Source: JACMJP01 sp046160675
Lineage (GTDB): Bacteria > Bacteroidota > Bacteroidia > Chitinophagales > BACL12
Length of the DNA stretch: 18,635 nucleotides
NCBI GenBank assembly: GCA_046160675.1
Contig: JBJXHH010000132.1
Location: 1 to 18,635 of the forward strand
Direction: 5' to 3'
In this document: positions 8,101-15,461 of the stretch, piece by piece
Numbering within the stretch: the stretch's first letter is position 1
How the letters are laid out: each line of letters begins with the position of its first letter
Translations under genes and position numbers: made by a program
Notes under the pieces: model-generated
The model's database searches: none
What the model saw: the letters and a program-made list of their open reading frames with translations, nothing else
What the model was told of the DNA's origin: nothing

Positions 8101-8895
8101 AAAGAACTGCGGGATATGATACAGGTAGTAAATGTTCCCTATGCATACCCAATTATCTACACTACTTTCGGGAATATAGATTTCGGTACTGTAAAAGGTT
8201 TAACTGTCAGTTATGACATTGCCAGAAGAACTGATAACCTAAAACTTTCAACAAGCTATACTTTACAATTTGCTGATGGAACAGGCTCCGGTACAACTTC
8301 GCAGCTTAATCTTATCGGTTCCGGACAACCCAATTTAAGGGCAATTATTCCTCTCAGTTTTGATAGCAGACATAGCATAAAGGTGGTAATGGATTATCGC
8401 TTTGATGATCCGAAAGGTTTGCAACCTAACTGGTTGGATAATTCTGGTTTAAACGTAACATTTAACTCCCGCTCGGGTGAACCTTACACCCGCCAAACGG
8501 AAGCGACAAGAACAGCACAGTTCGGTGTCGCTGACAGAACCAACCTGGAAGGACAGATTAACGGAAGCCGCCTGCCATGGCATTTCCGAACAGATATAAA
8601 ACTTGACAAATCATGGGGAATCACTATGGGAGAAGGTGAAAAAGAAAGGGATGTGAACCTGAACGCTTACCTCTGGGTGCAAAACCTGTTTGATAATCAA
8701 AACATAATTGCTGTTTATGCTTACACAGGTAACCCGCTGGATGATGGTTTCCTTGCTTCGGCTGAAGGGGTAGAATATATTTCAGCTCAGGTTGACCCCC
8801 AGTCATTTACTGACCTGTACAATATAAAAATGGCAAACCCAGATAATTACAGTATCCCCAGAAGGATAAGAGTAGGGCTGGGTGTTGATTTTTAA
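5170..8895 (+). CDS. TonB-dependent outer-membrane receptor with carboxypeptidase-regulatory-like domain
   Basis: A 1241-aa outer-membrane transporter that would import a ligand by using TonB/ExbBD energy. A signal peptide ends at AAFA|QS (residue 20). Residues 24-105 form the Ig-like carboxypeptidase-regulatory domain common in Bacteroidota receptors (QGKVLEENGDGIPFATV, then DGKYSISGLTPGTYEIEASY). The plug follows at about 120-222, with SIKGSRGDATEFVIDGVRV (164-182), IEQLEVITGG and PKYGDATGGFVTITTRG. The rest is a large barrel with long acidic and aromatic loops and ends in IPRRIRVGLGVDF, a typical aromatic barrel terminus. The late segment LPWHFRTDIKLDKSWGI is also typical of such receptors. 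No SusD-like gene is adjacent, unlike glycan-uptake systems. It is the first gene of a tight operon with a giant secreted protein 24 nt downstream and a PorV-like protein after that. The substrate is unknown. Confidence 0.92.
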   Translation: MKKFLYALVVLCFSVSAAFAQSGEIQGKVLEENGDGIPFATVAAYKNGILETGVQTDFDGKYSISGLTPGTYEIEASYQGNKYRVTDVVVSSGIVFLKDIILSENKILADVIIEYQAPLVDKGNTSTGGVVTKEDIQKIATRNVTSIAATKEGVYQSDEGAGLSIKGSRGDATEFVIDGVRVSGSLKLPQDAIEQLEVITGGVDPKYGDATGGFVTITTRGPSNEYNGSIELGTSYYLDPYGYGLGSVFLTGPLITKYKGTDSASAKLGFFIAAELELEKDPDPAAITNYKLKDDVLENLVANPLVPSETGTGFNKAWEYVTYDDIEEIAYKDNTNNRGLAIQTKFDYKLTKNTNLTLGASWRNFFGHNYVRTFALFNPENNPIDQQNTYRGYLRFTQRFPERAAQEGETSLLGNAYYSVQVDYTKFSREFQDEEHKMDPFSYGYIGQFNTFRQPFYFYTQDDVTGLDAWVLLGYIDTAVTYVPGLANPELANITQSYYDLTSIPPSSIFDIQIAGALLNGDAFNVGNSAYSMWWTNGLPFSNYFVQDDDQYGLNFNAALDIKSARKSSNISKHSIEFGFEFQQRVERFHQVLPISLWTLARQLTNRHILTLDTDNPILLIDGQEYTYEEYLASGLTFGEFDTITYDQLFIEEDQSWFDVQLRERLAEMGMPVGELDYINIDNLPLDAFSLDLFSADELLNNGNALVFYNGYDYLGNKLADNPSFNDFFTEQDENGNFTRPIGAFRPVYTAGYIQDRFNFNDIIFRVGVRVDRYDANRSVLKDKYSLYDLYSVGEVDGTLNPNGIHPGNIGSDYAVYVDDFNSPNPTILGYRDGDVWYNSDGEEVGDPAVIAASSSSGQITPYIVDPDADIKSETFDPNASFQDYEPQITFMPRIAFSFPISKLENREALFFAHYDILTQRPPSGTSATPYDYYFFQENAGGVFDNPDLKPEKTVDYQIGFQQQLSESSVIKISAFYKELRDMIQVVNVPYAYPIIYTTFGNIDFGTVKGLTVSYDIARRTDNLKLSTSYTLQFADGTGSGTTSQLNLIGSGQPNLRAIIPLSFDSRHSIKVVMDYRFDDPKGLQPNWLDNSGLNVTFNSRSGEPYTRQTEATRTAQFGVADRTNLEGQINGSRLPWHFRTDIKLDKSWGITMGEGEKERDVNLNAYLWVQNLFDNQNIIAVYAYTGNPLDDGFLASAEGVEYISAQVDPQSFTDLYNIKMANPDNYSIPRRIRVGLGVDF

Positions 8896-8919
8896 TCTCC
8901 TCAAAAAAAGAAAAAGACT

Positions 8920-11900
8920 ATGCTTAAAATGAGAATATTTATGTTCATCGCTGTAGCCACCCTGATTACGGGCAGGCTGCAGGCCAAAGAAAACATTGGT
9001 ATTGTTGACCGCCAGGCTGTGAATTACGGCAAACTTGCTGCAGCATGTAATGATGCTACAACACAAATAGACCTTGATGTAAACAATGTAAGGGCAAGGC
9101 TACTTGGAGCAGGTGATTTCTGGTGGGACCTTGCCAATACCGCAAAATATGTTATTCCAAAGGTGGATCCAAGTACAGGAGAAATTGCCGTGAGTTCAAG
9201 TTTTGCCGGGGCTCTCTGGATCGGTGGAATTGATGCCGGGGGGCAGTTAAAAATTGCTGCTCAAACCTACCGCCAGAGCGGTAACGATTTTTGGCCGGGT
9301 CCGCTTGATGAATCAGGCACAGTGGATGATGTAACCTGTAATGCTTACGACCGCCATTGGAAAGTAAACCGAACAGAAATAGATGAATTTTTAACACAAG
9401 GTTATAGCCCTGATAATCCAGCAAGTGTTGGAGACATTCCCGTTTCAATAAGAGAATGGCCCGGGCTTGGAAATGAATATGCTACGGGAAAAGCAGGGGA
9501 ACTTTTATCAGTAACCAGGGATCTTGCACCCTTCGTTGACGCAGATTTTGATGGTCTTTATAACCCCGGTTTTGGTGATTATCCTGACATTGACGGCGAC
9601 CAGGCTATTTTCTGGATATATAATGACAAAGGAAACATTCATACAGAAACCGGAGGTGATGCTATCGGGCTTGAGATCCAGGCTATGGCATTCGGCTTCA
9701 CTACGAATGATGAAATAAATGATATGACCTTCTATAGATACAAGGTTATCAATTTTGCAACTACTGCTTTAGATTCTGTTTTCTTCGGCCAGTGGGTTGA
9801 CTCTGATGTTGGATGCTTTAGTGATGACTGGGTAGGTTGTGATGTAGAAACCTCACTGGGTATGTGTTTCAACGGTGATGCTTTTGATGAAGCTTGTCCG
9901 GAAGGTTATGGCAATAATCCACCAATCTTCGGAACAGACTTTTTCCAGGGACCAATTAAATATATTTATGATGGCGGTAGTATAGTAGATTCAATAAGAC
10001 TTGGAATGACTGCTTTCCTCTATTATAACAATGACTTTACAACAATAGGAAATCCTGAAGTAGCTGCTCATTATTATGGCTACCTTTCAGGAACATGGAA
10101 AGATGGCAGTCCATTCACTTTTGGTGGGAACGGCTATGGTGGTTCAGAACCTTCTTTGTTCATGTTCCCTGATGATCCTTCAAACCCTGAAGGTTGGAGT
10201 GAATGTACAGAAGGTAATACCCCTGCTGACAGGCGTTATCTACAGTCATCAGGGCCTTTCCGTCTTGAACCCGGGGCAAAGAATGAAGTAGTAGTTGGTG
10301 CAGTTTGGGTACGCCCACCATTATCAGGTGGATGTAACACTACATATGAACTTGCAGCCATAGCTGACCAGAAAGCCCAGGCTTTATTTGATAATGATTT
10401 CCAACTTATTGGTGGACCTGATGCACCTGATCTTACAATCAGGGAACTCGATCAGGAGATCATACTTTCACTTACAAATGGGGTTGTTTCAAATAACCAG
10501 GGTGAATCTTATGAAGAAGCTGATCCGCTAATTAAAAGTTTTATCAATGAGTTGAGTGATTCAGTAATTGCAGCTAACCCCGGTATTGATGATTCAACAT
10601 ATAATTTCCAGGGATATAAAATATTCCAACTTGTAAACGGACAAGTTTCGCCATCAGAATATGATGATGCATCTAAAGCACGACTACTTTTCCAATGCGA
10701 CCTGAAAGACGGGGTTTCTAAACTCATTAATTATTCATTTGATGCAATACTTGGGGTAGATGTACCCACTCTAATGGTTGAGGGTGCGGATGCGGGAGTA
10801 CAACATACCTTCCAGGTAAACTCTGATGCATTTGCTGAGGGAAATACGACATTAATAAATTTCAAGACCTATTATTTCTCAGTAGTGGCTTATGCATATA
10901 ATAATTTCTTTCCCTACGACCCGGATGAGTTAAACTCACAAAAGAGACCTTACCTGGAGGGCAGAAAGAATATTAAGATTTATACCGCTGTACCTCATAT
11001 TCCTGACCCGGAAAATAATGGTATGCAGCTTAATGCTGCCTATGGCGATGGGCCTGATATTACAAAAATAGAAGGTAGAGGAAACGGTGGTTATTTCCTG
11101 GAATTAACGGACCAGGCAACTGCTGATATACTTGCTTCAAATTCAGTATTGTTCCCAACTTACAAAGGAAGGAATGCTCCGGTAGATGTAAAAGTGTATG
11201 ACCCGGTTAGATTACCGGCAGCCAACTTTACACTTACTTTTGTAGACAGTTCAGTTGTGCCTAACCCAACATATCCCCGTATTAACAGGGATTCTATCTG
11301 GTGGGTGCTCACTAACACTACATCAGGCGAATCTATCGTTTCTGACTTCCCAATAAGTTTTGTTAACGAACAGGTGCTGCCGGAATGGGGGTTATCTGTT
11401 ACTGTAAAATCAGTAAACAATCCGGGTATGCGGGATGCAAATCCATCACCTACTGAAAGTGTGTTTGTAGACAAAGAAGAAAATAATGGTTTTGTTGGGG
11501 CTACTTTAGAATTTGCTGACCCCAACCAACAATGGTTGTCAGGCGTACCAGATGTAGATGGAACCCTTCTAAACTGGATAAGATCAGGAGAAAGTATAGA
11601 ATTTTATGCTGATTATCCTGGGATAGATGATAATCAGTTTTATGAAGGCATTTTAGGAGGAACCTGGGGACCCACAGTGTTACTTGGTAAGAATACAGAT
11701 GATGAACCTTATATGCCTTGGGAGAGCATCCTGGCACTTTCCTCCAGCGACAGTGTGTATGCTTTAGCCGGTGAAATCGGGATAGACCTCGTTCTCACAA
11801 ATGATAAGAGCAAATGGAGTAAAGCCGTAGTTCTCAATACCGGAGAATATCCTTACCTTCTTCCTGATGGCAGCGGAATAACTGAAGAAAAACTTGACAT

Positions 11901-12843
11901 GAGGAAGGTGCCTTCCGTTGATCAAGATGGAAATGCTGTGGGAGATGGAACAACCGGTTATTCCTGGTTTCCGGGTTATGCAATTGATGTAGAAACGGGT
12001 CGCAGGTTGAATATCATGTTTGGAGAAGACCCTAATGTGAACGAAACAGGAGTAATTGGTGCTGCAGGTAACAGTAAGGACATGTTGTTTAACCCTTCAG
12101 AAACCTTTTTTAATGAGGTAGGGACTGAACCTGTGTACGGTGGAAAACACTATATCTACATACATAAAACCACTTACGATCAGGCAAAGAATATTCATGA
12201 CTCACTCTTTTGGGTGGGGGGTGTAGAGCCGGGTGGTTTACAGTTAAAAGGTGTTTTCAGAAATGTATGTTGGGCAAGTATGCCTTTACTAAATACTGGG
12301 GCAAAACTACTTCCTATTTCTGAAGGCCTTATACCAACAGAAACCACAGTTAAGATCAGGGTGACCAAACAATTTGAGAAACTTGTAGTTACAAATGAAA
12401 ATGAAGGTTATCCAAAGTATTCATTCAGCACATTCGGGCTTGCGCCTACCTTGGGTGATCCTACACTTGCTTCTGATGCCCTCGATCTCATAAACATAGT
12501 TCCTAACCCATATTATGCTTACAGTGGGTATGAAACCAGTACATTAGATAATAAAGTAAAAATCACGAATCTCCCTTCCAAGTGTACGATAACCATTTAT
12601 GCAATTGACGGGACACTTATACGGAGGTTTACAAGGGATGTAACCGCTGACAATTCAGAGGGCGGGCAACTGAACTCGAAAACAGCAAACCTGGACACTT
12701 CATTGGATTGGGATTTGAAAAACTCTAAGAACGTTCCAGTTGCCAGTGGCATGTACCTCATTCATATAGATGCAGGTGAATTGGGTGAAAAAACACTTAA
12801 GTGGCTGGGTATTATGAGGCCTATTGATCTTGATTCATTCTAA
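8920..12843 (+). CDS. Large secreted protein with calcium-loop motifs and a divergent T9SS-like C-terminal domain
   Basis: A 1307-aa exported protein of no named family. A signal peptide ends near GRLQA|KEN (residue 22); the ATG at 8920 is used here, but the in-frame ATG at 8929 gives an equally good signal peptide. The N-terminal third holds ARLLGAGDFWWDL (59-71), FAGALWIGGIDAGGQLK (95-111) and NDFWPGPLD, a pattern I recall from large secreted proteins of Saprospiria-like Bacteroidota. Residues 207-212 (DADFDG) and 223-227 (DIDGD) match acidic calcium-binding loops. A cysteine cluster lies at 299-326. The final 120 residues (1188-1307) begin with INIVPNPYYAYSGYE, continue with beta-strands such as ITIYAIDGTLIRRF, and end with VASGMYLIHIDAGELGEKTL before KWLGIMRP. 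This has the layout of a T9SS sorting domain but a divergent sequence. It lies 24 nt after the receptor gene and 12 nt before the PorV-like gene. Surface display through T9SS is inferred; the activity is unknown. Confidence 0.8.
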   Translation: MLKMRIFMFIAVATLITGRLQAKENIGIVDRQAVNYGKLAAACNDATTQIDLDVNNVRARLLGAGDFWWDLANTAKYVIPKVDPSTGEIAVSSSFAGALWIGGIDAGGQLKIAAQTYRQSGNDFWPGPLDESGTVDDVTCNAYDRHWKVNRTEIDEFLTQGYSPDNPASVGDIPVSIREWPGLGNEYATGKAGELLSVTRDLAPFVDADFDGLYNPGFGDYPDIDGDQAIFWIYNDKGNIHTETGGDAIGLEIQAMAFGFTTNDEINDMTFYRYKVINFATTALDSVFFGQWVDSDVGCFSDDWVGCDVETSLGMCFNGDAFDEACPEGYGNNPPIFGTDFFQGPIKYIYDGGSIVDSIRLGMTAFLYYNNDFTTIGNPEVAAHYYGYLSGTWKDGSPFTFGGNGYGGSEPSLFMFPDDPSNPEGWSECTEGNTPADRRYLQSSGPFRLEPGAKNEVVVGAVWVRPPLSGGCNTTYELAAIADQKAQALFDNDFQLIGGPDAPDLTIRELDQEIILSLTNGVVSNNQGESYEEADPLIKSFINELSDSVIAANPGIDDSTYNFQGYKIFQLVNGQVSPSEYDDASKARLLFQCDLKDGVSKLINYSFDAILGVDVPTLMVEGADAGVQHTFQVNSDAFAEGNTTLINFKTYYFSVVAYAYNNFFPYDPDELNSQKRPYLEGRKNIKIYTAVPHIPDPENNGMQLNAAYGDGPDITKIEGRGNGGYFLELTDQATADILASNSVLFPTYKGRNAPVDVKVYDPVRLPAANFTLTFVDSSVVPNPTYPRINRDSIWWVLTNTTSGESIVSDFPISFVNEQVLPEWGLSVTVKSVNNPGMRDANPSPTESVFVDKEENNGFVGATLEFADPNQQWLSGVPDVDGTLLNWIRSGESIEFYADYPGIDDNQFYEGILGGTWGPTVLLGKNTDDEPYMPWESILALSSSDSVYALAGEIGIDLVLTNDKSKWSKAVVLNTGEYPYLLPDGSGITEEKLDMRKVPSVDQDGNAVGDGTTGYSWFPGYAIDVETGRRLNIMFGEDPNVNETGVIGAAGNSKDMLFNPSETFFNEVGTEPVYGGKHYIYIHKTTYDQAKNIHDSLFWVGGVEPGGLQLKGVFRNVCWASMPLLNTGAKLLPISEGLIPTETTVKIRVTKQFEKLVVTNENEGYPKYSFSTFGLAPTLGDPTLASDALDLINIVPNPYYAYSGYETSTLDNKVKITNLPSKCTITIYAIDGTLIRRFTRDVTADNSEGGQLNSKTANLDTSLDWDLKNSKNVPVASGMYLIHIDAGELGEKTLKWLGIMRPIDLDSF

Positions 12844-12855
12844 AAAAAGACGCAG

Positions 12856-13929
12856 ATGAGAAGACTTTTAAAATTCAGTACAGCAGCAATAACTTTAATC
12901 ATGACCACTGTTCAGGCTCTTGCCGGGAATCCCGACAGAGCCGGCGAAGCGGGTGCATCAGAATTGCTCATCAACCCCTGGGCTCAAAGTTCAGGATGGT
13001 ATGGACTCAATATTGCTTCTATAAGAGGAATTGAATCCACAGGATTAAACGTTGCGGGTTTGTCGTTCCTCAATAAAACACAGCTTGAGTTTAACCATAC
13101 GAGATGGCTTGTGGGAAGCGACATAAATATTAACAACTTTGGCTATGCACAGAAGATAGGAGACGGAGCCATAGGGCTTACACTCACTACTTTTGATATG
13201 GGCGAAATTCCTGTAACAACTACCACTTTGCCAGAAGGTACAGGAGCAACTTACAAACCAAGAATTTCAAACTTTGCCTTAGCGTATTCCCGCAAGTTTG
13301 CTGAATACCTCAGCGGCGGTTTTGTAATCCGGGGCATTTCTGAAAATATCTCTGACGCAAAGGCTTTCGGAATATCACTGGATGTAGGCATACAGTACAT
13401 AACCGGGCCTGCGGAACATCCCGAACAGATAAAGTTGGGTGTGGCCTTGCGGAATATAGGTACGCCAATGAAGTATGAAGGTGATGGGTTAACTTTTAAA
13501 GCGGAGGTACCAGAGGGCGAATACTCCTCAACAGTACTTTTCCGTAGTGAAGACTTTGAGTTACCTTCCTTACTTACGATCGGGTTGGCTTATGATTTTT
13601 ATTTCGGAAGCACCAGCAGACTTACTGCCGTAGGGAACTTTGTGTCCAACTCATTTTATAAAGACCAATTCGGATTGGGCTTAGAATACGGGTTGAAAGT
13701 GAAAAATACAGAAATGTTTATGCTGAGAGCAGGATACAGGTATGAGGAAGGTATTACCGGAAGTACGGATGAAGAACGTACAACCGTTCATACAGGGCTC
13801 GCAGCCGGAGCAACATTTCAAACACCATTCACCGGCAATGACAAAACCTTACTGGCTATAAGTTATGCATATAGGAGTTCAAACCCCTTTGATGGTTCGC
13901 ATTCTCTGGGTGTAAGATTGAGCTTATAA
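12856..13929 (+). CDS. PorV/PorQ-family outer-membrane beta-barrel protein
   Basis: A 357-aa outer-membrane protein of the PorV/PorQ (UPF0164-like, FadL-type barrel) family. A signal peptide ends near QALA|GN (residue 23). The mature start carries the family hallmark GASELLINPWAQSSG (33-47), then SIRGIESTGLNVAGLSF (55-71) and FNHTRWLVGSDININNFGY (79-97). Later come GIQYITG and LGVALRNIGTPMKYEGDGL, and a C-terminus of alternating strands ending in SHSLGVRLSL. PorV is the T9SS shuttle that takes cargo from the SprA translocon to the attachment complex. PorQ and other paralogues serve related roles. It is the last gene of the operon, 12 nt after a very large secreted protein with a T9SS-like C-terminal domain. 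It may be a dedicated handling factor for that neighbour, though this is inferred from gene order. The leader AAAAAAAGACGCAG is A-rich, without a Shine-Dalgarno. Confidence 0.88.
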   Translation: MRRLLKFSTAAITLIMTTVQALAGNPDRAGEAGASELLINPWAQSSGWYGLNIASIRGIESTGLNVAGLSFLNKTQLEFNHTRWLVGSDININNFGYAQKIGDGAIGLTLTTFDMGEIPVTTTTLPEGTGATYKPRISNFALAYSRKFAEYLSGGFVIRGISENISDAKAFGISLDVGIQYITGPAEHPEQIKLGVALRNIGTPMKYEGDGLTFKAEVPEGEYSSTVLFRSEDFELPSLLTIGLAYDFYFGSTSRLTAVGNFVSNSFYKDQFGLGLEYGLKVKNTEMFMLRAGYRYEEGITGSTDEERTTVHTGLAAGATFQTPFTGNDKTLLAISYAYRSSNPFDGSHSLGVRLSL

Positions 13930-13948
13930 AAAACATTATCTAATTTTG
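13917..13948 (+). promoter_or_regulatory. Candidate greA promoter (Bacteroidota sigma-A type)
   Basis: TAATTTTG at 13941-13948 matches the Bacteroidota -7 consensus TAnnTTTG at every fixed position. ATTG at 13917-13920, 20 bp upstream, is a fair match to the -33 TTTG. The predicted transcription start would be near 13952, at the first base pairs of the hairpin that also terminates the upstream operon. The -33 element overlaps the last codons of the PorV-like gene. Confidence 0.5.
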
Positions 13949-13950
13949 CG

Positions 13951-13986
13951 GAAACGTTTCTCCTTCAGGGGAACGTTTCTTTTTTT
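13951..13986 (+). terminator. Intrinsic terminator after the PorV-like gene, also at the start of the greA leader
   Basis: A 12-bp stem (13951-13962 with 13968-13979, two G-T pairs) with the loop CTTCA is followed by seven T (13980-13986). The left arm begins GAAACGTT and the right arm ends AACGTTTC. It starts 21 nt after the stop codon of the last gene of the receptor operon, the classic place for a terminator. It also lies downstream of a TAATTTTG box, so it probably forms in the nascent greA mRNA as well. Confidence 0.8.
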
Positions 13987-14008
13987 AAGAAACTCAAAGA
14001 AAAAAAAT

Positions 14009-14482
14009 ATGGCAGATGTAACATATTTATCCAAAGAGGGACTTGAATCTCTGAAAGCTGAACTGCAGGAACTGCGTACTAAAGGCAGAGCAGAAATGGC
14101 AAAGCAAATAAAAGAAGCTCGTGAAAAAGGTGACTTGAGTGAGAATGCTGAATATGATGCAGCTAAAGAAGCACAGGGTATGATGGAGATGAAAATTGCC
14201 AAACTGGAAGAACTATTGGCTAAGGCAAGGGAGATGGATGAATCAAAGATTGATACATCAAAAGTTTCTGTACTCACAAAAGTAAAAGTCTATCACAGTG
14301 GGTTGAAAAAAGAGATTGAGTACAAGTTGGTAGCTGAGAAAGAAGCCGATTTCAAAGCAAATAAGATCTCAGTGACCTCGCCAATAGGTAAAGGATTACT
14401 TGGAAAAGTTGTTGGTGATGTTGTGATAATCACCGTTCCTGCAGGCGCCATGGAGTTAAAAGTACTTGATATATCGATTTAA
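14009..14482 (+). CDS. greA: Transcription elongation factor GreA
   Basis: GreA enters the RNA polymerase secondary channel and stimulates cleavage of the 3' end of backtracked RNA. The start at the ATG 14009 gives 157 aa, the usual length, beginning MADVTYLSKEGLESLKAEL. A longer frame from a TTG at 13946 would include the terminator hairpin and adds 21 basic residues not found in the family, so it was not chosen. The N-terminal coiled coil carries the acidic tip in GDLSENAEYDAAKEAQ (41-56), with D42 and E45 positioned to coordinate the catalytic magnesium. The C-terminal FKBP-like domain has SPIGKGLLGKVVGDVV (124-139). A-rich sequence (AAAGAAAAAAAAT) precedes the ATG. It is followed after 2 nt by a HIT-family gene, so the two are one transcription unit. 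The leader contains an intrinsic terminator-like hairpin. Confidence 0.96.
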   Translation: MADVTYLSKEGLESLKAELQELRTKGRAEMAKQIKEAREKGDLSENAEYDAAKEAQGMMEMKIAKLEELLAKAREMDESKIDTSKVSVLTKVKVYHSGLKKEIEYKLVAEKEADFKANKISVTSPIGKGLLGKVVGDVVIITVPAGAMELKVLDISI

Positions 14483-14484
14483 AT

Positions 14485-14883
14485 ATGGCAAGTATTTTCA
14501 GTAGGATAATTACAGGAGAAATTCCTTGTTATAAGATAGCAGAAGACGAAAATTATTTTGCTTTTTTAGATATCATGCCCCTTGCGCCCGGGCACATATT
14601 GGTTGTTCCAAAACAAGAGATTGATTATTTGTTTGATATGGAGGATGCTCTTCTTGCAGGCATGCTTCCTTTCGCAAAAAAAATTGTAGCGGCAATGGAA
14701 AAAGTAATTCCCTGTGAACGCATTGGTGTTTCAGTTATTGGTTTGGAAGTGCCTCATGCTCATATTCATCTCATTCCTCTCAGAACGATGGACGACATCA
14801 ATTTCAGCCGCCCTAAAATGAAAATGAGCAATGAAGAACTTGCGGCTATTGCAGAAAATATCCGCAAACACCTGGCAAGTTAA
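14485..14883 (+). CDS. HIT family nucleotide-binding hydrolase
   Basis: A 132-aa histidine-triad protein of the Hint branch, whose members hydrolyse nucleoside phosphoramidates or adenylated by-products such as those made by aminoacyl-tRNA synthetases. The N-terminus ASIFSRIITGEIPCYKIAED and the segment FLDIMPLAPGHILVVPKQ (28-44) are typical. The triad is PHAHIHLIP, with H91, H93 and H95. The start ATG is 2 nt after the greA stop, so the pair is co-transcribed and probably translationally coupled. Its TAA stop (14881-14883) shares the palindrome TTAA with the stop of the convergent ruvC gene. Confidence 0.93.
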   Translation: MASIFSRIITGEIPCYKIAEDENYFAFLDIMPLAPGHILVVPKQEIDYLFDMEDALLAGMLPFAKKIVAAMEKVIPCERIGVSVIGLEVPHAHIHLIPLRTMDDINFSRPKMKMSNEELAAIAENIRKHLAS

Positions 14884-15449
14884 CGTTTCGCAATTTTTGC
14901 GGGGTTTGATTTTACATATGCATTCCAACTGTTGAATGAGGTTGTTTTCACAATAATTTTTTTTGTTGAATTTACATAACAAATTGCTGCCGCAAGAGCA
15001 TCTGTCTCATCAAAATATTCCGGTAATTCTGAAAGTTGTAAAATACTTTGTAACATGCGGGCAACTTGTTCTTTGCTCGCATTTCCTTTGCCGGTAATAG
15101 ATTGTTTTATTTTCCTGGGGCTGTATTCTTTTACCTCCAATTCATGATGAGCAGCGGCCAGCATAGCTGCTCCTTGAGCCCTGCCAAGTTTCAGCATACT
15201 CTGTACATTCTTTGCAAAAAAAGGCGCTTCAATAGCTAATACAGTCGGTTTATGAGAGACAATGAGTGCATATAAATGATCATAGATACTGCGCAACTTG
15301 ATAAAATGATCATCAGTCTTTTTTAGGTGAACTACGCCGTTGGCCAGGATTTTTATCACATTTTTTTCAACACAAATGATGCTGTAACCCAGGATATTTG
15401 TGCCTGGATCAACGCCCATAATAATTTGTTCTTGCGTATTTTGCACCAT
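14880..15449 (-). CDS. ruvC: Crossover junction endodeoxyribonuclease RuvC
   Basis: RuvC cuts Holliday junctions symmetrically during homologous recombination, working with the RuvAB branch-migration complex. The 189-aa protein has the RNase H-like fold signature: GVDPGTNILGYSI (12-24) with catalytic D14, AIEAPFFAKN (72-81) with E74, RAQGAAMLAA (90-99), the DNA-contact region EYSPRKIKQSITGKGNASKEQV (the conserved 'P...K...tG.G.A.K.Q' pattern, about 108-129), and DETDALAAAICY with D147 and D150. All four acidic catalytic residues are present. The start is the ATG at 15449-15447, only 12 nt from the divergent start of the flippase-like gene. No ruvA or ruvB is visible in this window. Confidence 0.96.
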   Translation of the reverse strand: MVQNTQEQIIMGVDPGTNILGYSIICVEKNVIKILANGVVHLKKTDDHFIKLRSIYDHLYALIVSHKPTVLAIEAPFFAKNVQSMLKLGRAQGAAMLAAAHHELEVKEYSPRKIKQSITGKGNASKEQVARMLQSILQLSELPEYFDETDALAAAICYVNSTKKIIVKTTSFNSWNAYVKSNPAKIAKR

Positions 15450-15461
15450 TAATTCTCTACT

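Noticed and set aside
13946..14008. N-terminal extension of GreA from a TTG at 13946
   Set aside because: It would encode the terminator hairpin and add 21 basic residues absent from the family; the ATG at 14009 gives the standard length and N-terminus.
14889..14901. Small hairpin CGCAA-TTT-TTGCG just after the HIT stop
   Set aside because: Only five base pairs with no T-run behind it; it lies inside the ruvC coding sequence and is not a credible terminator.
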